A stretch of 64,000 bases of DNA from Acidobacteriota bacterium (GCA_012103255.1 WLXD01000007.1:62001-126000); one strand, 5' to 3'. Shown: positions 26,891 to 36,033, counted from the first letter of the stretch. Notes: generated from the sequence alone by a model not told the origin. Numbers and translations: made by a program.

Positions 26891-27988
26891 CTAGACCCAG
26901 CGGGAGCCCCGCACCGACAAGGTCAGTGTTCCGTTCTCGGGGTTCCTCTCGAGCACCATGACAGCGTCGTCGCCATAGGTATCGACCTGAACGACGAGTC
27001 CCATGGGCGAGCCTTCGTAGTCCACGCCAGTGCGCGGCCCAACGCGTTCCTCGATGCTCGGGTTGCGATGGGCCTCCGCGATGTCGGCCACCGGGATCTT
27101 CATGGTGCCGCGACGTGAGTTGGTGAGCAGCACGAAGTCCTCGCCCTCCTGTGTCACCAGCAGCATGTCGACAGGCACGTTGCCGAAGCCGAGTTCGGCA
27201 ATCGTCTTGCCGCGCAGCTGATGGCTGTTCTCAAGCTCGTCGATGGCGAACGTTACGAGCGGGGTGCACAGGTAGCCCGCCAGCACATGCTGCTCGCCGT
27301 CCAACTCGAGCGGCATGAATGTGTAAACCGGCGCGTGCGTTTCGAACTGCCCGTGTGCGCCGTGATAGATCTCGAGTCCGGTTGCACTTGCAGACTCGTC
27401 GAATGGCCACGGCGCGCGGCGCAGCACCGACGCGAACTCCTCATTGGAGAGGCCCGCGATAAACACCTGGTCACCGACCAACTCGATGTCCGTGATCGTC
27501 GAGTTGCGAGGGTTGCGCCGTGACTCCGGGTCGGAGTCGGGCGCGTCGGTCAACTGCAACGTCGTGTACTGCAACGCATCGAACGGCACGTGGTTGACGG
27601 TTCCGTCGGGATCAACACGGATCAGGGCGGGCTGTGCGTCCGCGCCGCTCCCACGCATCAGCGACAGATAGGCCGCGCCGCTGGCCTGGTCGACGGCCAG
27701 ATCCTTGATGAAGATCTCGGCCGTGGTCGTGCCGAGCATGTCGGCGATCTGTACGTCCAGGTTGTTCACGGCGGCGAACTCGCCCCGCTCTCCCATCGAA
27801 CCCGAGACCTCCAGCGCGTAGATCGCGCCGCCGAGCGAGTCACCGGCGAGGAGCTTGCCGTCAGCGAACTCCAACGCTCCGATCGAGGCGATCGGCGGGT
27901 TCGTCAGAACGGCCGGCTCACCAGGAACCATCCAGGCTGTCATCGCCATCAACGCGATGCCCAGCGCAAACCACTGTCGTTTCTTCAT
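26891..27988 (-). CDS. Secreted propeller-like protein of unknown function
   Basis: A 365-residue exported protein with an N-terminal signal or anchor helix (about 6-22, WFALGIALMAMTAWMVPG). The mature region alternates short beta-strand-like segments such as IGALEFADGKLLAGDSLGG, LIRVDPDGTVNHV, ITDIELVGDQVFIAGLSN and VLLTNSRRGTMKIPV, a pattern seen in six- or seven-bladed propellers. No Cys pair or active-site motif marks an enzyme. The ATG at 27988 is preceded by AGGAGA and encodes a KKR n-region; the frame is open upstream. It is the first gene of a probable operon with the Ig-like lipoprotein. Confidence 0.75.
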   Translation of the reverse strand: MKKRQWFALGIALMAMTAWMVPGEPAVLTNPPIASIGALEFADGKLLAGDSLGGAIYALEVSGSMGERGEFAAVNNLDVQIADMLGTTTAEIFIKDLAVDQASGAAYLSLMRGSGADAQPALIRVDPDGTVNHVPFDALQYTTLQLTDAPDSDPESRRNPRNSTITDIELVGDQVFIAGLSNEEFASVLRRAPWPFDESASATGLEIYHGAHGQFETHAPVYTFMPLELDGEQHVLAGYLCTPLVTFAIDELENSHQLRGKTIAELGFGNVPVDMLLVTQEGEDFVLLTNSRRGTMKIPVADIAEAHRNPSIEERVGPRTGVDYEGSPMGLVVQVDTYGDDAVMVLERNPENGTLTLSVRGSRWV

Positions 27989-28041
27989 CTTCCGTAGATC
28001 TCCTGTTCGCAGGGGTCTCGCCGACAACCTCGCCGGCAACG

Positions 28042-28071
28042 AAAAAGGCCGGCCTACAGTGTGGCCGGCCT
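28042..28071 (-). terminator. Intrinsic terminator of the small Cys-rich periplasmic gene
   Basis: Read on the minus strand, a 9-base-pair stem AGGCCGGCC/GGCCGGCCT with an 8-base loop is followed by a T-run (28042-28046). This is a full Rho-independent terminator 20 bases after the stop at 28091. Confidence 0.85.
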
Positions 28072-28090
28072 CTTCCTCGTCTTGCCAGAA

Positions 28091-28450
28091 CTAGTTCGTC
28101 TGCGCCGTGGTGCCGCTGACGATGAGTGTCTTGTAATCGCCGTCCTGCTCGCCCCAATCGCCGGTCACGCTGACGGTCTTCCCCGCCATGCCCTTGAGCG
28201 ACTCGAACGCCTCGGCGTCTTCGGCCGGCTTGAGAATGTAGAGGTCGCCGTCTGCCGTGAGCAGGCCGACGTCACCGCCGCGCTCGAAGCAGCGCTTGGC
28301 GCATTCGGCGTGGTCTTCGCCATGGGCGCCACGATCGACAAAGCAGGCTTTCTCGACAATTTCGCCGGTGACCGTGTCCGCAGCGAATGCTGCCGCTGAA
28401 CCAACGAACAGAATCGCAACCGTCAGAACTGTGACAACGAACTTACGCAT
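28091..28450 (-). CDS. Small periplasmic Cys/His protein
   Basis: A 119-residue exported protein; the signal peptide ends near AAAFAA (24). The mature part carries the pattern KACFVDRGAHGEDHAECAKRC, with three cysteines and two histidines close together, then GGDVGLLTADGDLYIL. Comparable C-x(n)-H-x2-C-A-x2-C segments occur in small periplasmic proteins near respiratory or copper genes, where metal or heme-related roles are suspected, but I know no proven function. The C-terminal half is a small beta domain (VSVTGDWGEQDGDYKTLIV). The gene is monocistronic with its own intrinsic terminator. Confidence 0.78.
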   Translation of the reverse strand: MRKFVVTVLTVAILFVGSAAAFAADTVTGEIVEKACFVDRGAHGEDHAECAKRCFERGGDVGLLTADGDLYILKPAEDAEAFESLKGMAGKTVSVTGDWGEQDGDYKTLIVSGTTAQTN

Positions 28451-28562
28451 CGGTCTACCTCGCTTGCGGCCGTGTGGCCAGGATGAAAGTCCGCGGCATT
28501 CTAGTCGTCGGACCCGCGAGATTCCACAGACGCGTGTGAGTCTCCGCTCGTTGCGTGATCAA

Positions 28563-28609
28563 TTCTATGTTTGCTAGTATCGCGTTCCTAACTTTTATAG
28601 AAGTAGATC
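28563..28609. promoter_or_regulatory. Imperfect dyad upstream of the second PadR gene
   Basis: TTCTAT (28563-28568) and ATAGAA (28597-28602) flank AGTATCGCG (28576-28584), a 9-base string also found in the element at 45095. The region is AT-rich and ends about 50 bases before the PadR start. It plausibly holds promoter and operator. Confidence 0.35.
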
Positions 28610-28657
28610 CGTCAAACCGTTCATAGAGCCGATCACCGCTGCGGGAGCGCAATAGAA

Positions 28658-28987
28658 ATGCCACGAGAGATCTTGGGTGAGTTGGAGCACCAGGTAATGC
28701 TGGCGCTTCTGCGCCTCGAGGACGAGGCGTACACCGCCCCGGTGGTGCTCGAACTCGAGGAGCGAACCGGACGCCCGGTGAAGTCGGCCGCGGTTTACAT
28801 CGCCCTCCGAAGGCTCGAAGAAAAGGGGCTCGTCACCTCCGCGATGCAAAGTCCGGGAGCGGCCGGTGGTCGCGACCGCCGGCACTTCGAAGTAACCGAT
28901 GAGGGCCGGCGCCGTCTTGTCGAAGCGCGCGCGGCCTACGAACGCCTTTGGGACGGACTCGACGTGGCAACCGGAGCACGTCGTTGA
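28658..28987 (+). CDS. PadR family transcriptional regulator
   Basis: Winged-helix regulator of 109 residues, with the PadR core ELEHQVMLALLRLE, SAAVYIALRRLEEKGLV (recognition helix) and RRHFEVTDEG (wing). The second segment, with GRPVKSAAVYI in place of HGYGI-GTLY, marks a different PadR subgroup from the one at 17.5 kb, so the ligand and operator probably differ. Its TGA overlaps the TTG start of the ADOP permease (TTGA), a translationally coupled pair. ATG 28658 is the only sensible start. Confidence 0.9.
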   Translation: MPREILGELEHQVMLALLRLEDEAYTAPVVLELEERTGRPVKSAAVYIALRRLEEKGLVTSAMQSPGAAGGRDRRHFEVTDEGRRRLVEARAAYERLWDGLDVATGARR

Positions 28988-31620
28988 CACCCCCTCGACT
29001 GTGGCGGGCTCTGCTTCGCCGCGTGGTCCCCGCCCACGACCGCGACATCGTGGTGCAGGAACTCGACCTGCTCTACGAGATGAAGGCTGAGCTCGGGGGC
29101 CGTGGCCACGCCGATCGCTGGTACCGCGGCGAAGCGCTCTCGTTCGCGCTGACCGTACCCCTGGCCGGGCTACGCCAACTCCTCCCCACCCAGGAAACCA
29201 CGATGAAAGACATGCTCGCCGACCTCGTTCGCGAAACCGGCCAGGCCGTGCGCTCCCTGGCTTCCCAGCCGGGTGTCAGCGTCGTCTGTCTGGCGGCACT
29301 GGTGCTCGGGATCGGCGCCAACACATTGATCTTCTCGATCGTCGATCACGTCGTGCTTCGACCGCTGCCCTACGCCCAGCCTGAACAGCTGGTCGACGTA
29401 TGGCCGTCGTACTTCTTGCTTCGCGGCGAGATCGAGTTCTTCGAGGAGAACGTCAGCTCGGCGGCGGTCGGAGCCTTCGTTCGAACGTCGGGGATCAACG
29501 CCTTGATCGATGGCACGAGTCGGCGGCTCGCTGCCAACCAGGTGGCGCCCGAGCTTCTCGATGTTCTCGATGTACAACCCCTGCTGGGGCGCAACTTCCT
29601 GGCCGATGAGGATGCCGTTGGCAGAAACGCCGTCACGCTCATCTCTTACGGGCTGTGGACGTCAGACTACGGCGCCGATGCCAATGCACTCGGCGAGGCC
29701 ATCGTGCTCGACGGCGTGCCGCACGAGATCGTGGGCGTTCTGCCGGCTGCGTTCGCGTTCCCGGATCGCAACCAGGATCTCCTCGTGCCCATCCTGATGG
29801 ACGCCCAGAATCCGGGCCTGCACTGGGGCTCAGGCGGCGCCCGCGCGGTAGCGCGGCTCAACCCAGGCGCAACCACCACACAGCTTCACGATGAAATGCA
29901 GGCACTGGCCCAGGAAGTCCGCCTGAAGAATCCGCTGTGGACCCCGAACGAGGATTTCCGCGCGGAGGGCACCATCGCGCCGCTTCGCGATGCGATGGTG
30001 CGAAACGTCGAATCCAATCTGGTTCTGCTCCTCGGCGCGGTCGGTCTCGTGCTCCTCGTAGCGTGCGCCAACGTCTCGAACCTTCTGCTCGCGCGGGCGA
30101 TATCACGGTCGCACGACCTCGCGGTGCGGGCGGCCCTAGGTGCGGGCCGGCGCCTTCTCCTGCGGCAGCAGCTCCTGGAAAGCCTCGTATTGGTTCTCGT
30201 GGGGTGTGCCCTCGCAGTATTCGTCGCGAGCCGGGCGCTGAACGTCATGGTCCGCATGCTCCCCGCTGAGATCCCGCGTGCGGGCGAAATCGCCCTCGAC
30301 GGACGCGTGCTCTCGATCAGCGTCGTCGTGGCAATCCTCGCCGGACTCTCCGCGAGCCTGCTCCCAGCGATGCGCGCTTCGCGAACCTCACCGAGCGCTG
30401 CCCTACGTGAGGGTGGTCGGGGATCCAGCGCCAGTGCGCATCGGCGTCGGATGTCCGCGGCCATGGTGGTGGTGCAGGTGTCGGCGGCAGTCGTCTTGGT
30501 GACAGGAGCGGGGCTACTGATCCGAACACTTGGCGCCCTGAGTCAGGTCGACCCTGGCTTCGAGACCGAACGCGTCGTCACGGCGAGGTTCACTCTCAAC
30601 CCGGACGGGTACAACGAGGCCAACACACGCATGGGCCTATTCACACAGATGGTCGAGGGCGTGGAGGCACTCCCCGGCGTGCAGCTTGCGGCAGCGGCGG
30701 GTCATGTTCCTTTCGGCCCCGGCTGGACCGGCATGGCGACGTTCATCGAGGACGTCACCGCCGATCCCAACGAATTGCCTTTCGTTCGGCATACGGAAGT
30801 CACTCCCAGATACTTCGAGACGATGGGCATTCCTCTGCTGCAGGGTCGCGACATCGCCGCGTCGGACCGCGCCGACACCGAACTCGTGGCCGTCGTGGAC
30901 GCGGAGATGGTTCGAACCTACTGGCCCGACACGAACCCGATCGGCAAGCGGATTCGCTACCCGTGGCGCAACGCACCGTGGATCACCGTGATCGGAGTGG
31001 TGGGAGGGACTGCAGAAACGAGCCTCGACGCCGAGCGAACCGCGGCCTTCTACGTCCCGATGGCGCAGAGGCCGCCAGTGGCGATCAACCTCGTGGCCCG
31101 CTCGACAGGCGGCCGGGCCGTCGAGGTGCAGGCGATCGAGGCGGTCGCCAACGGGATCGACGGCACGATACCGATGAGCGCCGCTGGCCCCCTGAGCGAT
31201 TTTCTTGCCACGTCGATGGCACGGGCCCGCTGGAGCACCGGGCTCGTCGCGGGTTTCGCGGCGCTCACGCTTCTGCTCGGATGCATCGGGGTTTACGGTG
31301 TCGTCGCCTACTCAGTGGCCGAACGCACACGTGATTTCGGCGTCCAGATGGCTCTAGGAGCGGCTCCGTCTCGCATCCGCCGCGCAGTTCTGCTCCAGGG
31401 ACTACGCCTGGCCCTGCCAGGGGCAGCCGTCGGGCTCCTGATTTCAATCCCCGCTACGCGCGCGCTCGAGAGCATGCTCTACGGCGTCACAGCACTAGAC
31501 CCCGTCACCTACGGTGCGGTGCCCGCCGTGCTCGTGATGGCCACGCTGGTGGCGTGCTACGTGCCCTCGCGCCGCGCCACACGGGTTGACCCGGCAACCG
31601 CACTACGTGCCGAAGTCTGA
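28984..31620 (+). CDS. ADOP-type FtsX/MacB orphan permease
   Basis: Large membrane protein of 878 residues. An N-terminal cytoplasmic leader (TPPRLWRALLRRVVPAHDRD, about 1-75) is followed by the first MacB core (TM at about 100 with LGIGANTLIFS; periplasmic part to 330) and FtsX helices (about 345-480). The second unit repeats this and ends in VDPATALRAEV. The TTG start overlaps the PadR stop and gives MTPPRLW, a common ADOP N-terminus. No ATPase partner is encoded nearby. Role unknown; MacB-like folds suggest mechanical work on envelope substrates, controlled here by the adjacent PadR. Confidence 0.92.
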   Translation: MTPPRLWRALLRRVVPAHDRDIVVQELDLLYEMKAELGGRGHADRWYRGEALSFALTVPLAGLRQLLPTQETTMKDMLADLVRETGQAVRSLASQPGVSVVCLAALVLGIGANTLIFSIVDHVVLRPLPYAQPEQLVDVWPSYFLLRGEIEFFEENVSSAAVGAFVRTSGINALIDGTSRRLAANQVAPELLDVLDVQPLLGRNFLADEDAVGRNAVTLISYGLWTSDYGADANALGEAIVLDGVPHEIVGVLPAAFAFPDRNQDLLVPILMDAQNPGLHWGSGGARAVARLNPGATTTQLHDEMQALAQEVRLKNPLWTPNEDFRAEGTIAPLRDAMVRNVESNLVLLLGAVGLVLLVACANVSNLLLARAISRSHDLAVRAALGAGRRLLLRQQLLESLVLVLVGCALAVFVASRALNVMVRMLPAEIPRAGEIALDGRVLSISVVVAILAGLSASLLPAMRASRTSPSAALREGGRGSSASAHRRRMSAAMVVVQVSAAVVLVTGAGLLIRTLGALSQVDPGFETERVVTARFTLNPDGYNEANTRMGLFTQMVEGVEALPGVQLAAAAGHVPFGPGWTGMATFIEDVTADPNELPFVRHTEVTPRYFETMGIPLLQGRDIAASDRADTELVAVVDAEMVRTYWPDTNPIGKRIRYPWRNAPWITVIGVVGGTAETSLDAERTAAFYVPMAQRPPVAINLVARSTGGRAVEVQAIEAVANGIDGTIPMSAAGPLSDFLATSMARARWSTGLVAGFAALTLLLGCIGVYGVVAYSVAERTRDFGVQMALGAAPSRIRRAVLLQGLRLALPGAAVGLLISIPATRALESMLYGVTALDPVTYGAVPAVLVMATLVACYVPSRRATRVDPATALRAEV

Positions 31621-31698
31621 GCGGGGAGCAGGCGGGCGGGTTGACAGGGCGGCTACCATGGAAGCGATCCGTCGAGAACGCACTGCCTGGAGTCGAGC

Positions 31699-32646
31699 AT
31701 GTCGATCCGTCCCGTCAAAGAGCACCTGAAGGCAAGACCACACGTCGAGGGCGCCGGAGTGAACCTGCATCGCGCCTTCGGGTTCGGGAAAACCAGCGAC
31801 TTCGATCCGTTCCTGCTGTTCGATGATTTCCGCGGCGACCAGCCGGCTGAATACCAGGCCGGATTCCCCTGGCACCCGCACCGCGGCATCGAGACGATCA
31901 CCTATGTGCTCGCGGGCAGCGTGGATCATGGCGACAGTCTCGGCAATGAAGGCTCGATCGAGCCCGGTGACGTGCAATGGATGACGGCCGGTAGCGGCAT
32001 CGTTCACCAGGAGTTGCCGCACGGTGACGCGCAGGGGCGCATGCACGGGTTCCAACTCTGGGCGAACCTGCCGCAGTCACTCAAGATGACCGGCCCGCGA
32101 TATCAAGACATCAAGTCCGCCGACATTCCTGAAGTCACGGAGGACGACGGGACGCGCGCTCGTGTGATCTGCGGCTCGCTTTGGGGCGCCAGCGGACCGG
32201 TCGATGGAATCGCTGCAGACCCTCAGTATGTCGACATTTCAGTCCCGCCTGGCGTGAAGCGCTCAATCCCGGTAGAGACGGGGCGTCATGCGTTCGCCTA
32301 CGTGTTCGCCGGGTCCGGCCACTTCTTCGGCGCCTCTGATCCGATGCGTGCGCCCACCGAGTGGGTAGACGGCAACGGGTCCGAACCGCTGGACGGGCAC
32401 CAGACCGGGCTGTCCGCTGGCACCGATACGGACAACCGCTCGCTCGTGCTCTTCGACCGTGGAGACACCGTCACTGTGCAGGCGGGCGAACAGGGTCTCC
32501 GGTTTCTACTCGCATCCGGGCAGCCGCTGCGGGAGCCGGTCGCCTGGCATGGCCCGATCGTGATGAATACCCGGGCAGAAATCGTGAAGGCCTACGAGGA
32601 ACTGGAAGCGGGCACGTTCCTCGGAAACGAACCGGAGTCGCCATGA
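31699..32646 (+). CDS. Pirin family protein
   Basis: Bicupin of 315 residues, the usual pirin size. The N-terminal cupin has the metal motif PWHPHRGIETITYVLAGSVDH (split into HPHRG and the later His), and HGDAQGRMHGFQLWANLP supplies the remaining pirin signature His/Glu ligands. The C-terminal cupin spans about 180-290. Bacterial pirins are quercetin dioxygenase-like or redox-linked regulators; which applies here is open. Its TGA overlaps the ATG of the DUF1272 gene (ATGA), so the two are made together. A TTGACA lies at 31641-31646, 53 bases before the start, but no convincing -10 follows. Confidence 0.93.
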   Translation: MSIRPVKEHLKARPHVEGAGVNLHRAFGFGKTSDFDPFLLFDDFRGDQPAEYQAGFPWHPHRGIETITYVLAGSVDHGDSLGNEGSIEPGDVQWMTAGSGIVHQELPHGDAQGRMHGFQLWANLPQSLKMTGPRYQDIKSADIPEVTEDDGTRARVICGSLWGASGPVDGIAADPQYVDISVPPGVKRSIPVETGRHAFAYVFAGSGHFFGASDPMRAPTEWVDGNGSEPLDGHQTGLSAGTDTDNRSLVLFDRGDTVTVQAGEQGLRFLLASGQPLREPVAWHGPIVMNTRAEIVKAYEELEAGTFLGNEPESP

Positions 32647-32828
32647 GCCTCGAAATGCGTGACCAATGCGAGCGCTGCAACGCGCCACTGCCGACGGACG
32701 CCGAGGCACGGATCTGCACCTACGAGTGCACGTGCTGCCCGGAGTGCGCCCAGTCGATGGGAGAACGTTGCCCGAACTGCGGCGGCGAACTCGTCGCGCG
32801 GCCGCGGCGAGCGATCGCAACCTCCTGA
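32643..32828 (+). CDS. DUF1272 domain protein, small Cys-rich zinc-ribbon-like
   Basis: A 61-residue protein matching the DUF1272 pattern: MSLEMRDQCERCNAPLP, CTYECTCCPECA and CPNCGGELVARP. Four CxxC-type pairs give eight or more cysteines, enough for one or two zinc sites. Function is unknown for the family. The ATG overlaps the pirin stop by 4 bases, so co-translation with pirin is very likely, and the pair may act together in a metal or redox response. The coding region is short but the family match covers its full length. Confidence 0.9.
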   Translation: MSLEMRDQCERCNAPLPTDAEARICTYECTCCPECAQSMGERCPNCGGELVARPRRAIATS

Positions 32829-32912
32829 CTGCGACCGGAGTGCGGCTGGGGTCATTGATCAGCCCTGGAAAGCCTTCAAACCCTCAGGACGTGACACGCA
32901 TCTTACTTGGTT

Positions 32913-32934
32913 GATAATATTATCGATTCGATAA
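32913..32934. promoter_or_regulatory. Overlapping palindromes before the third PadR gene
   Basis: GATAATATTATC (32913-32924) is a perfect 12-base palindrome. It overlaps TTATCGA-T-TCGATAA (32920-32934), a 7-base inverted repeat. Both lie 26-47 bases before the PadR start in an AT-rich patch, as expected for promoter plus operator. Confidence 0.6.
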
Positions 32935-32959
32935 TTCACTCAGCCAAACGAGGTGCTCT

Positions 32960-33301
32960 ATGGCCGCTACCGCGAAGAGCCATTCATCGATCTCGATGCT
33001 CGAGACCCAGGTTCTTCTGGTGCTGGCGAGCACGAAGCTGCACGGCTACGGCATTGCACTCGAGATCCAGAAGCGCGACCCGGACGGGCCGAAGATCTAT
33101 CCGACCAACCTGTACCGCCGACTGCACGACCTGGCCGACCGCGGGCTAATCGCGAATTCGGGCACTGAACTGGATGACAAGGGCCGCGCTCGGAAGACCT
33201 TCAGCATCACTGACGGCGGACGCGAAGCGCTCGCCTCGCAGACCTCCCGTCTAGCGGGATTCGTAGACGAACTCCGAGCCGCGGAGGGTTCGCCGGAATG
33301 A
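32960..33301 (+). CDS. PadR family transcriptional regulator
   Basis: Winged-helix regulator of 113 residues. The core is ETQVLLVLASTKLHGYGIALEI, YPTNLYRRLHDLADRGLIA with the recognition helix, and the wing RARKTFSITDGG. AGGTG lies 5 bases upstream of the ATG. The TGA overlaps the ATG of the next permease (ATGA), so expression is coupled. The recognition helix differs from the other PadR copies here, and so do the upstream palindromes, which argues for separate control of each permease. Confidence 0.9.
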   Translation: MAATAKSHSSISMLETQVLLVLASTKLHGYGIALEIQKRDPDGPKIYPTNLYRRLHDLADRGLIANSGTELDDKGRARKTFSITDGGREALASQTSRLAGFVDELRAAEGSPE

Positions 33302-36033
33302 CGCACGCAGAGGTAGCGAGCTGCGCGCACCCACGCCAGGTCGCTCTCTATCGCCGACTCCTGCGCTTCCTTCCGGAGCCGCTGGCCCGCGACCACGGCG
33401 ATGACATGGCCGCCCTCTTCTGCCACCACCTGATGGATGCGCGCGGTTCGCTGGGCGGCAGCACGGGGGTGTGCCTCTCGGCACTCCGCGACCTGATTCA
33501 GCACGGCCCGCGACTTCCCCGGCGTTCCATCGGCGACCCCAGCCCCAAGCGCACCCCGCACGAGGACCAGACGATGATCGAACGAGCACAGAGATTTCTC
33601 AGCAACCTGGGTCGCGATGGGCGCTACGCGCTGCGGCTACTGCGGCGCGAGTGGACGTTCACGCTCGCCGCAACTCTGATCCTTGGTCTCGCGATTGGCG
33701 CGAATACGGCGGTTTTCAGCTACATCGACGCGTACCTTCTGCGCCCGCTCCCCTATCCCGAGGCCGAGAACCTGGCGTTCGCCGCGCGTGAGTTCACGCA
33801 GGAAGGCGGCATCAGCGTCTCCCAGGACGGTCGCACCTGGAACGCGATCTCCGAAGCACAGAGCACCAACTTCGACGCCGCCGTGTACTCGGGCTGGTCG
33901 ACCAGCGTCAATCTGGCGACGGGCACGAGCGCGACGACTGTCGGAGTGCAGCGCGTTGGAGCGGGCTACTTCGAAACTCTGGGAGTGCTTCCGCTCCTTG
34001 GTCGCGAGTTCACCGCGGCAGAGGATGTGCCCGACGGGCCGCCCGTCACGATTCTCAGTCACGACACGTGGCAACAGTTGTTCGGCGAAGACCGGAGTGC
34101 GGTGGGGCGCTCGGTGCTTCTCCGCGGCGAGCCCTACACGGTGGTTGGCGTCATGCCTCCCGACTTCCGCAGCCAGGCCGAGGCCGACCTGTGGACGCCG
34201 CTGCAACCGAGTACGTCCGGAGAGGGCGGCGGCACCAACTACGCCATCCTGGTGCGTGTGACCGACCAGGACAGCTGGGCCGGCGCAGAGGCCGAACTCC
34301 AGTCCATCGGCATGGGACTCAACGAGCAGATCGAAGATCCCTCACGCCGCTATCGGCTGACTCTGACGTCGCTTCAGGCCGGCCAGTCCGCGGGCATGCG
34401 CTCGATGCTGACGCTCCTGGCCGCCGCGGTCGGCGCCGTGCTCCTGATTGCGTGCGTCAACGTGAGCGGTTTGCTGCTGGCGCGCGGGGCGCGGCGGGGA
34501 GCTGAGATCGCCACCAGGATGGCCATTGGCGGCGGCCGCGCCGCAATCATCCGCCAGTTCCTCGTGGAGAGCGTGGTGCTTGCGCTACTTGGTGGCGCAG
34601 CCGGTCTGCTCATCGCCCGAGTCTTCGTGAGCGGGATCGCATCGGTGGGTCGAGGTGTCCTCGATAACTGGCAGCCGGTTCAACTCGACGCTCGAGTGCT
34701 CGCGGGGACGGCGTTGATCGCCCTCGTCACTGCGCTCGTGTTCGGCCTCGCCCCGGCGTTTCAGGCCAGTCGGATCTCGATCAACGATGCATTGCGCGCC
34801 GGTGGCGGACGTGGTGTGGCCGGCGGGGGCAACCGTTGGCGCCGAGGCCTGGTCGTCGTCGAGGTCGCTCTTTGCGTTGTGCTACTCGTCGCGGCCGGAC
34901 TGCTACTGCGCACGTTCCTGCATCTACAGGGACTGGAACCGGGCTTTGATCCCGACGGCATCGTTACTGTTTCCGTATCGCTTCAAGACGCCCGCTACGA
35001 AACGCGTCAGTCCGCCGAGCAACTCTTCAACGACGGACTCGAGCGCGTGCGTGCGCTACCAGGAGTCGTTTCGGCAACGGCGGGCCTGGGCATGCCTTAT
35101 CAGAGGCTCCTGAACATGCCGTTCAGACCTGGTGACTTCGAGCTCCCCGAGGGCTGGAATCCGATCACGAACATGATGTACGTGAGTTCGGACTACTTCG
35201 AAACGTTGCGTGTCCGCGTCACCGAGGGGCGCGGAATCGACACCAGTGATGTTCAGGACTCCGAGCCAGTCGTGGTCATCAACGAGGCGTTTGCGCAGCG
35301 CTACCTGCCGCAACAAGCCCGACTGGATCGGACTCTCGATGTGGGACAGTCGCTGCGTGTCGTCGGCGTCGTAGAGACCGTGCGTCAGAGCGGCCGCGGC
35401 ATCGGTATTGGCGGTCCTGTCGCCGAAACGCCGATCATCTACGTGCCGGTTTCGCAGGTGAGCGACGGCTTCCTTGCCACTGTGCACACCTGGTTTGCAC
35501 CATCATGGATCGTGCGCGTGGGCGGCGAACCGGGCGAAGCCGCACGCAATATCGAGCAGGCACTCGACGGGGTTGATCCGCTGCTGCCGCTCGGCGCGAC
35601 ACTCTTTGCCTCCGACCTCCGATCGAGTGCGACCTCGGACCAACGGTTCACGGCGACTTTGGTCGGAGTACTGGCCGCTGCCGCGATGGTGCTCGCCGGC
35701 CTCGGGATCTACGGACTGGTGGCCAGTACCGTCGCCGAGCGACGCCGCGAGATCGGCATCCGCATGGCGCTCGGCGCACGGGCAGCGCATGCGATCAAGA
35801 TCAGCGCGATGCCAAGCGTCAAGCTGGCGATTGCGGGCGCGGTGATCGGCATCGGCGGCTCGTTCCTCGCACACAGCGGACTACAGTCGATGCTCTATGG
35901 CGTTGCGCCCAACGATCCGTGGACGTACTTCGGCGTCTCCGGAGCGTTGGTGATCGCGGCATCGATCGCCAGCCTGATCCCGGCGCTACGCGCCACGCAG
36001 GTAGACCCGGCGAACACGCTGCGAGTGGACTAG
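33298..36033 (+). CDS. ADOP-type FtsX/MacB orphan permease
   Basis: Largest ADOP in the window, 911 residues. A leader domain (CAHPRQVALYRRLLRFLPEP, about 8-80) precedes the first MacB core (TM about 118-140, LGLAIGANTAVFSYIDAYLL). FtsX helices lie at about 360-500, with LIACVNVSGLLLARGARR and the usual A-x-R-M-A-I-GGGR coupling segment. The second unit ends with GIRMALGARAAH and the tail VDPANTLRVD. The start overlaps the PadR stop. Like its neighbours it has no ATPase gene beside it. Sequence divergence between copies suggests different substrates or conditions rather than recent duplication. Confidence 0.93.
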   Translation: MTHAEVASCAHPRQVALYRRLLRFLPEPLARDHGDDMAALFCHHLMDARGSLGGSTGVCLSALRDLIQHGPRLPRRSIGDPSPKRTPHEDQTMIERAQRFLSNLGRDGRYALRLLRREWTFTLAATLILGLAIGANTAVFSYIDAYLLRPLPYPEAENLAFAAREFTQEGGISVSQDGRTWNAISEAQSTNFDAAVYSGWSTSVNLATGTSATTVGVQRVGAGYFETLGVLPLLGREFTAAEDVPDGPPVTILSHDTWQQLFGEDRSAVGRSVLLRGEPYTVVGVMPPDFRSQAEADLWTPLQPSTSGEGGGTNYAILVRVTDQDSWAGAEAELQSIGMGLNEQIEDPSRRYRLTLTSLQAGQSAGMRSMLTLLAAAVGAVLLIACVNVSGLLLARGARRGAEIATRMAIGGGRAAIIRQFLVESVVLALLGGAAGLLIARVFVSGIASVGRGVLDNWQPVQLDARVLAGTALIALVTALVFGLAPAFQASRISINDALRAGGGRGVAGGGNRWRRGLVVVEVALCVVLLVAAGLLLRTFLHLQGLEPGFDPDGIVTVSVSLQDARYETRQSAEQLFNDGLERVRALPGVVSATAGLGMPYQRLLNMPFRPGDFELPEGWNPITNMMYVSSDYFETLRVRVTEGRGIDTSDVQDSEPVVVINEAFAQRYLPQQARLDRTLDVGQSLRVVGVVETVRQSGRGIGIGGPVAETPIIYVPVSQVSDGFLATVHTWFAPSWIVRVGGEPGEAARNIEQALDGVDPLLPLGATLFASDLRSSATSDQRFTATLVGVLAAAAMVLAGLGIYGLVASTVAERRREIGIRMALGARAAHAIKISAMPSVKLAIAGAVIGIGGSFLAHSGLQSMLYGVAPNDPWTYFGVSGALVIAASIASLIPALRATQVDPANTLRVD

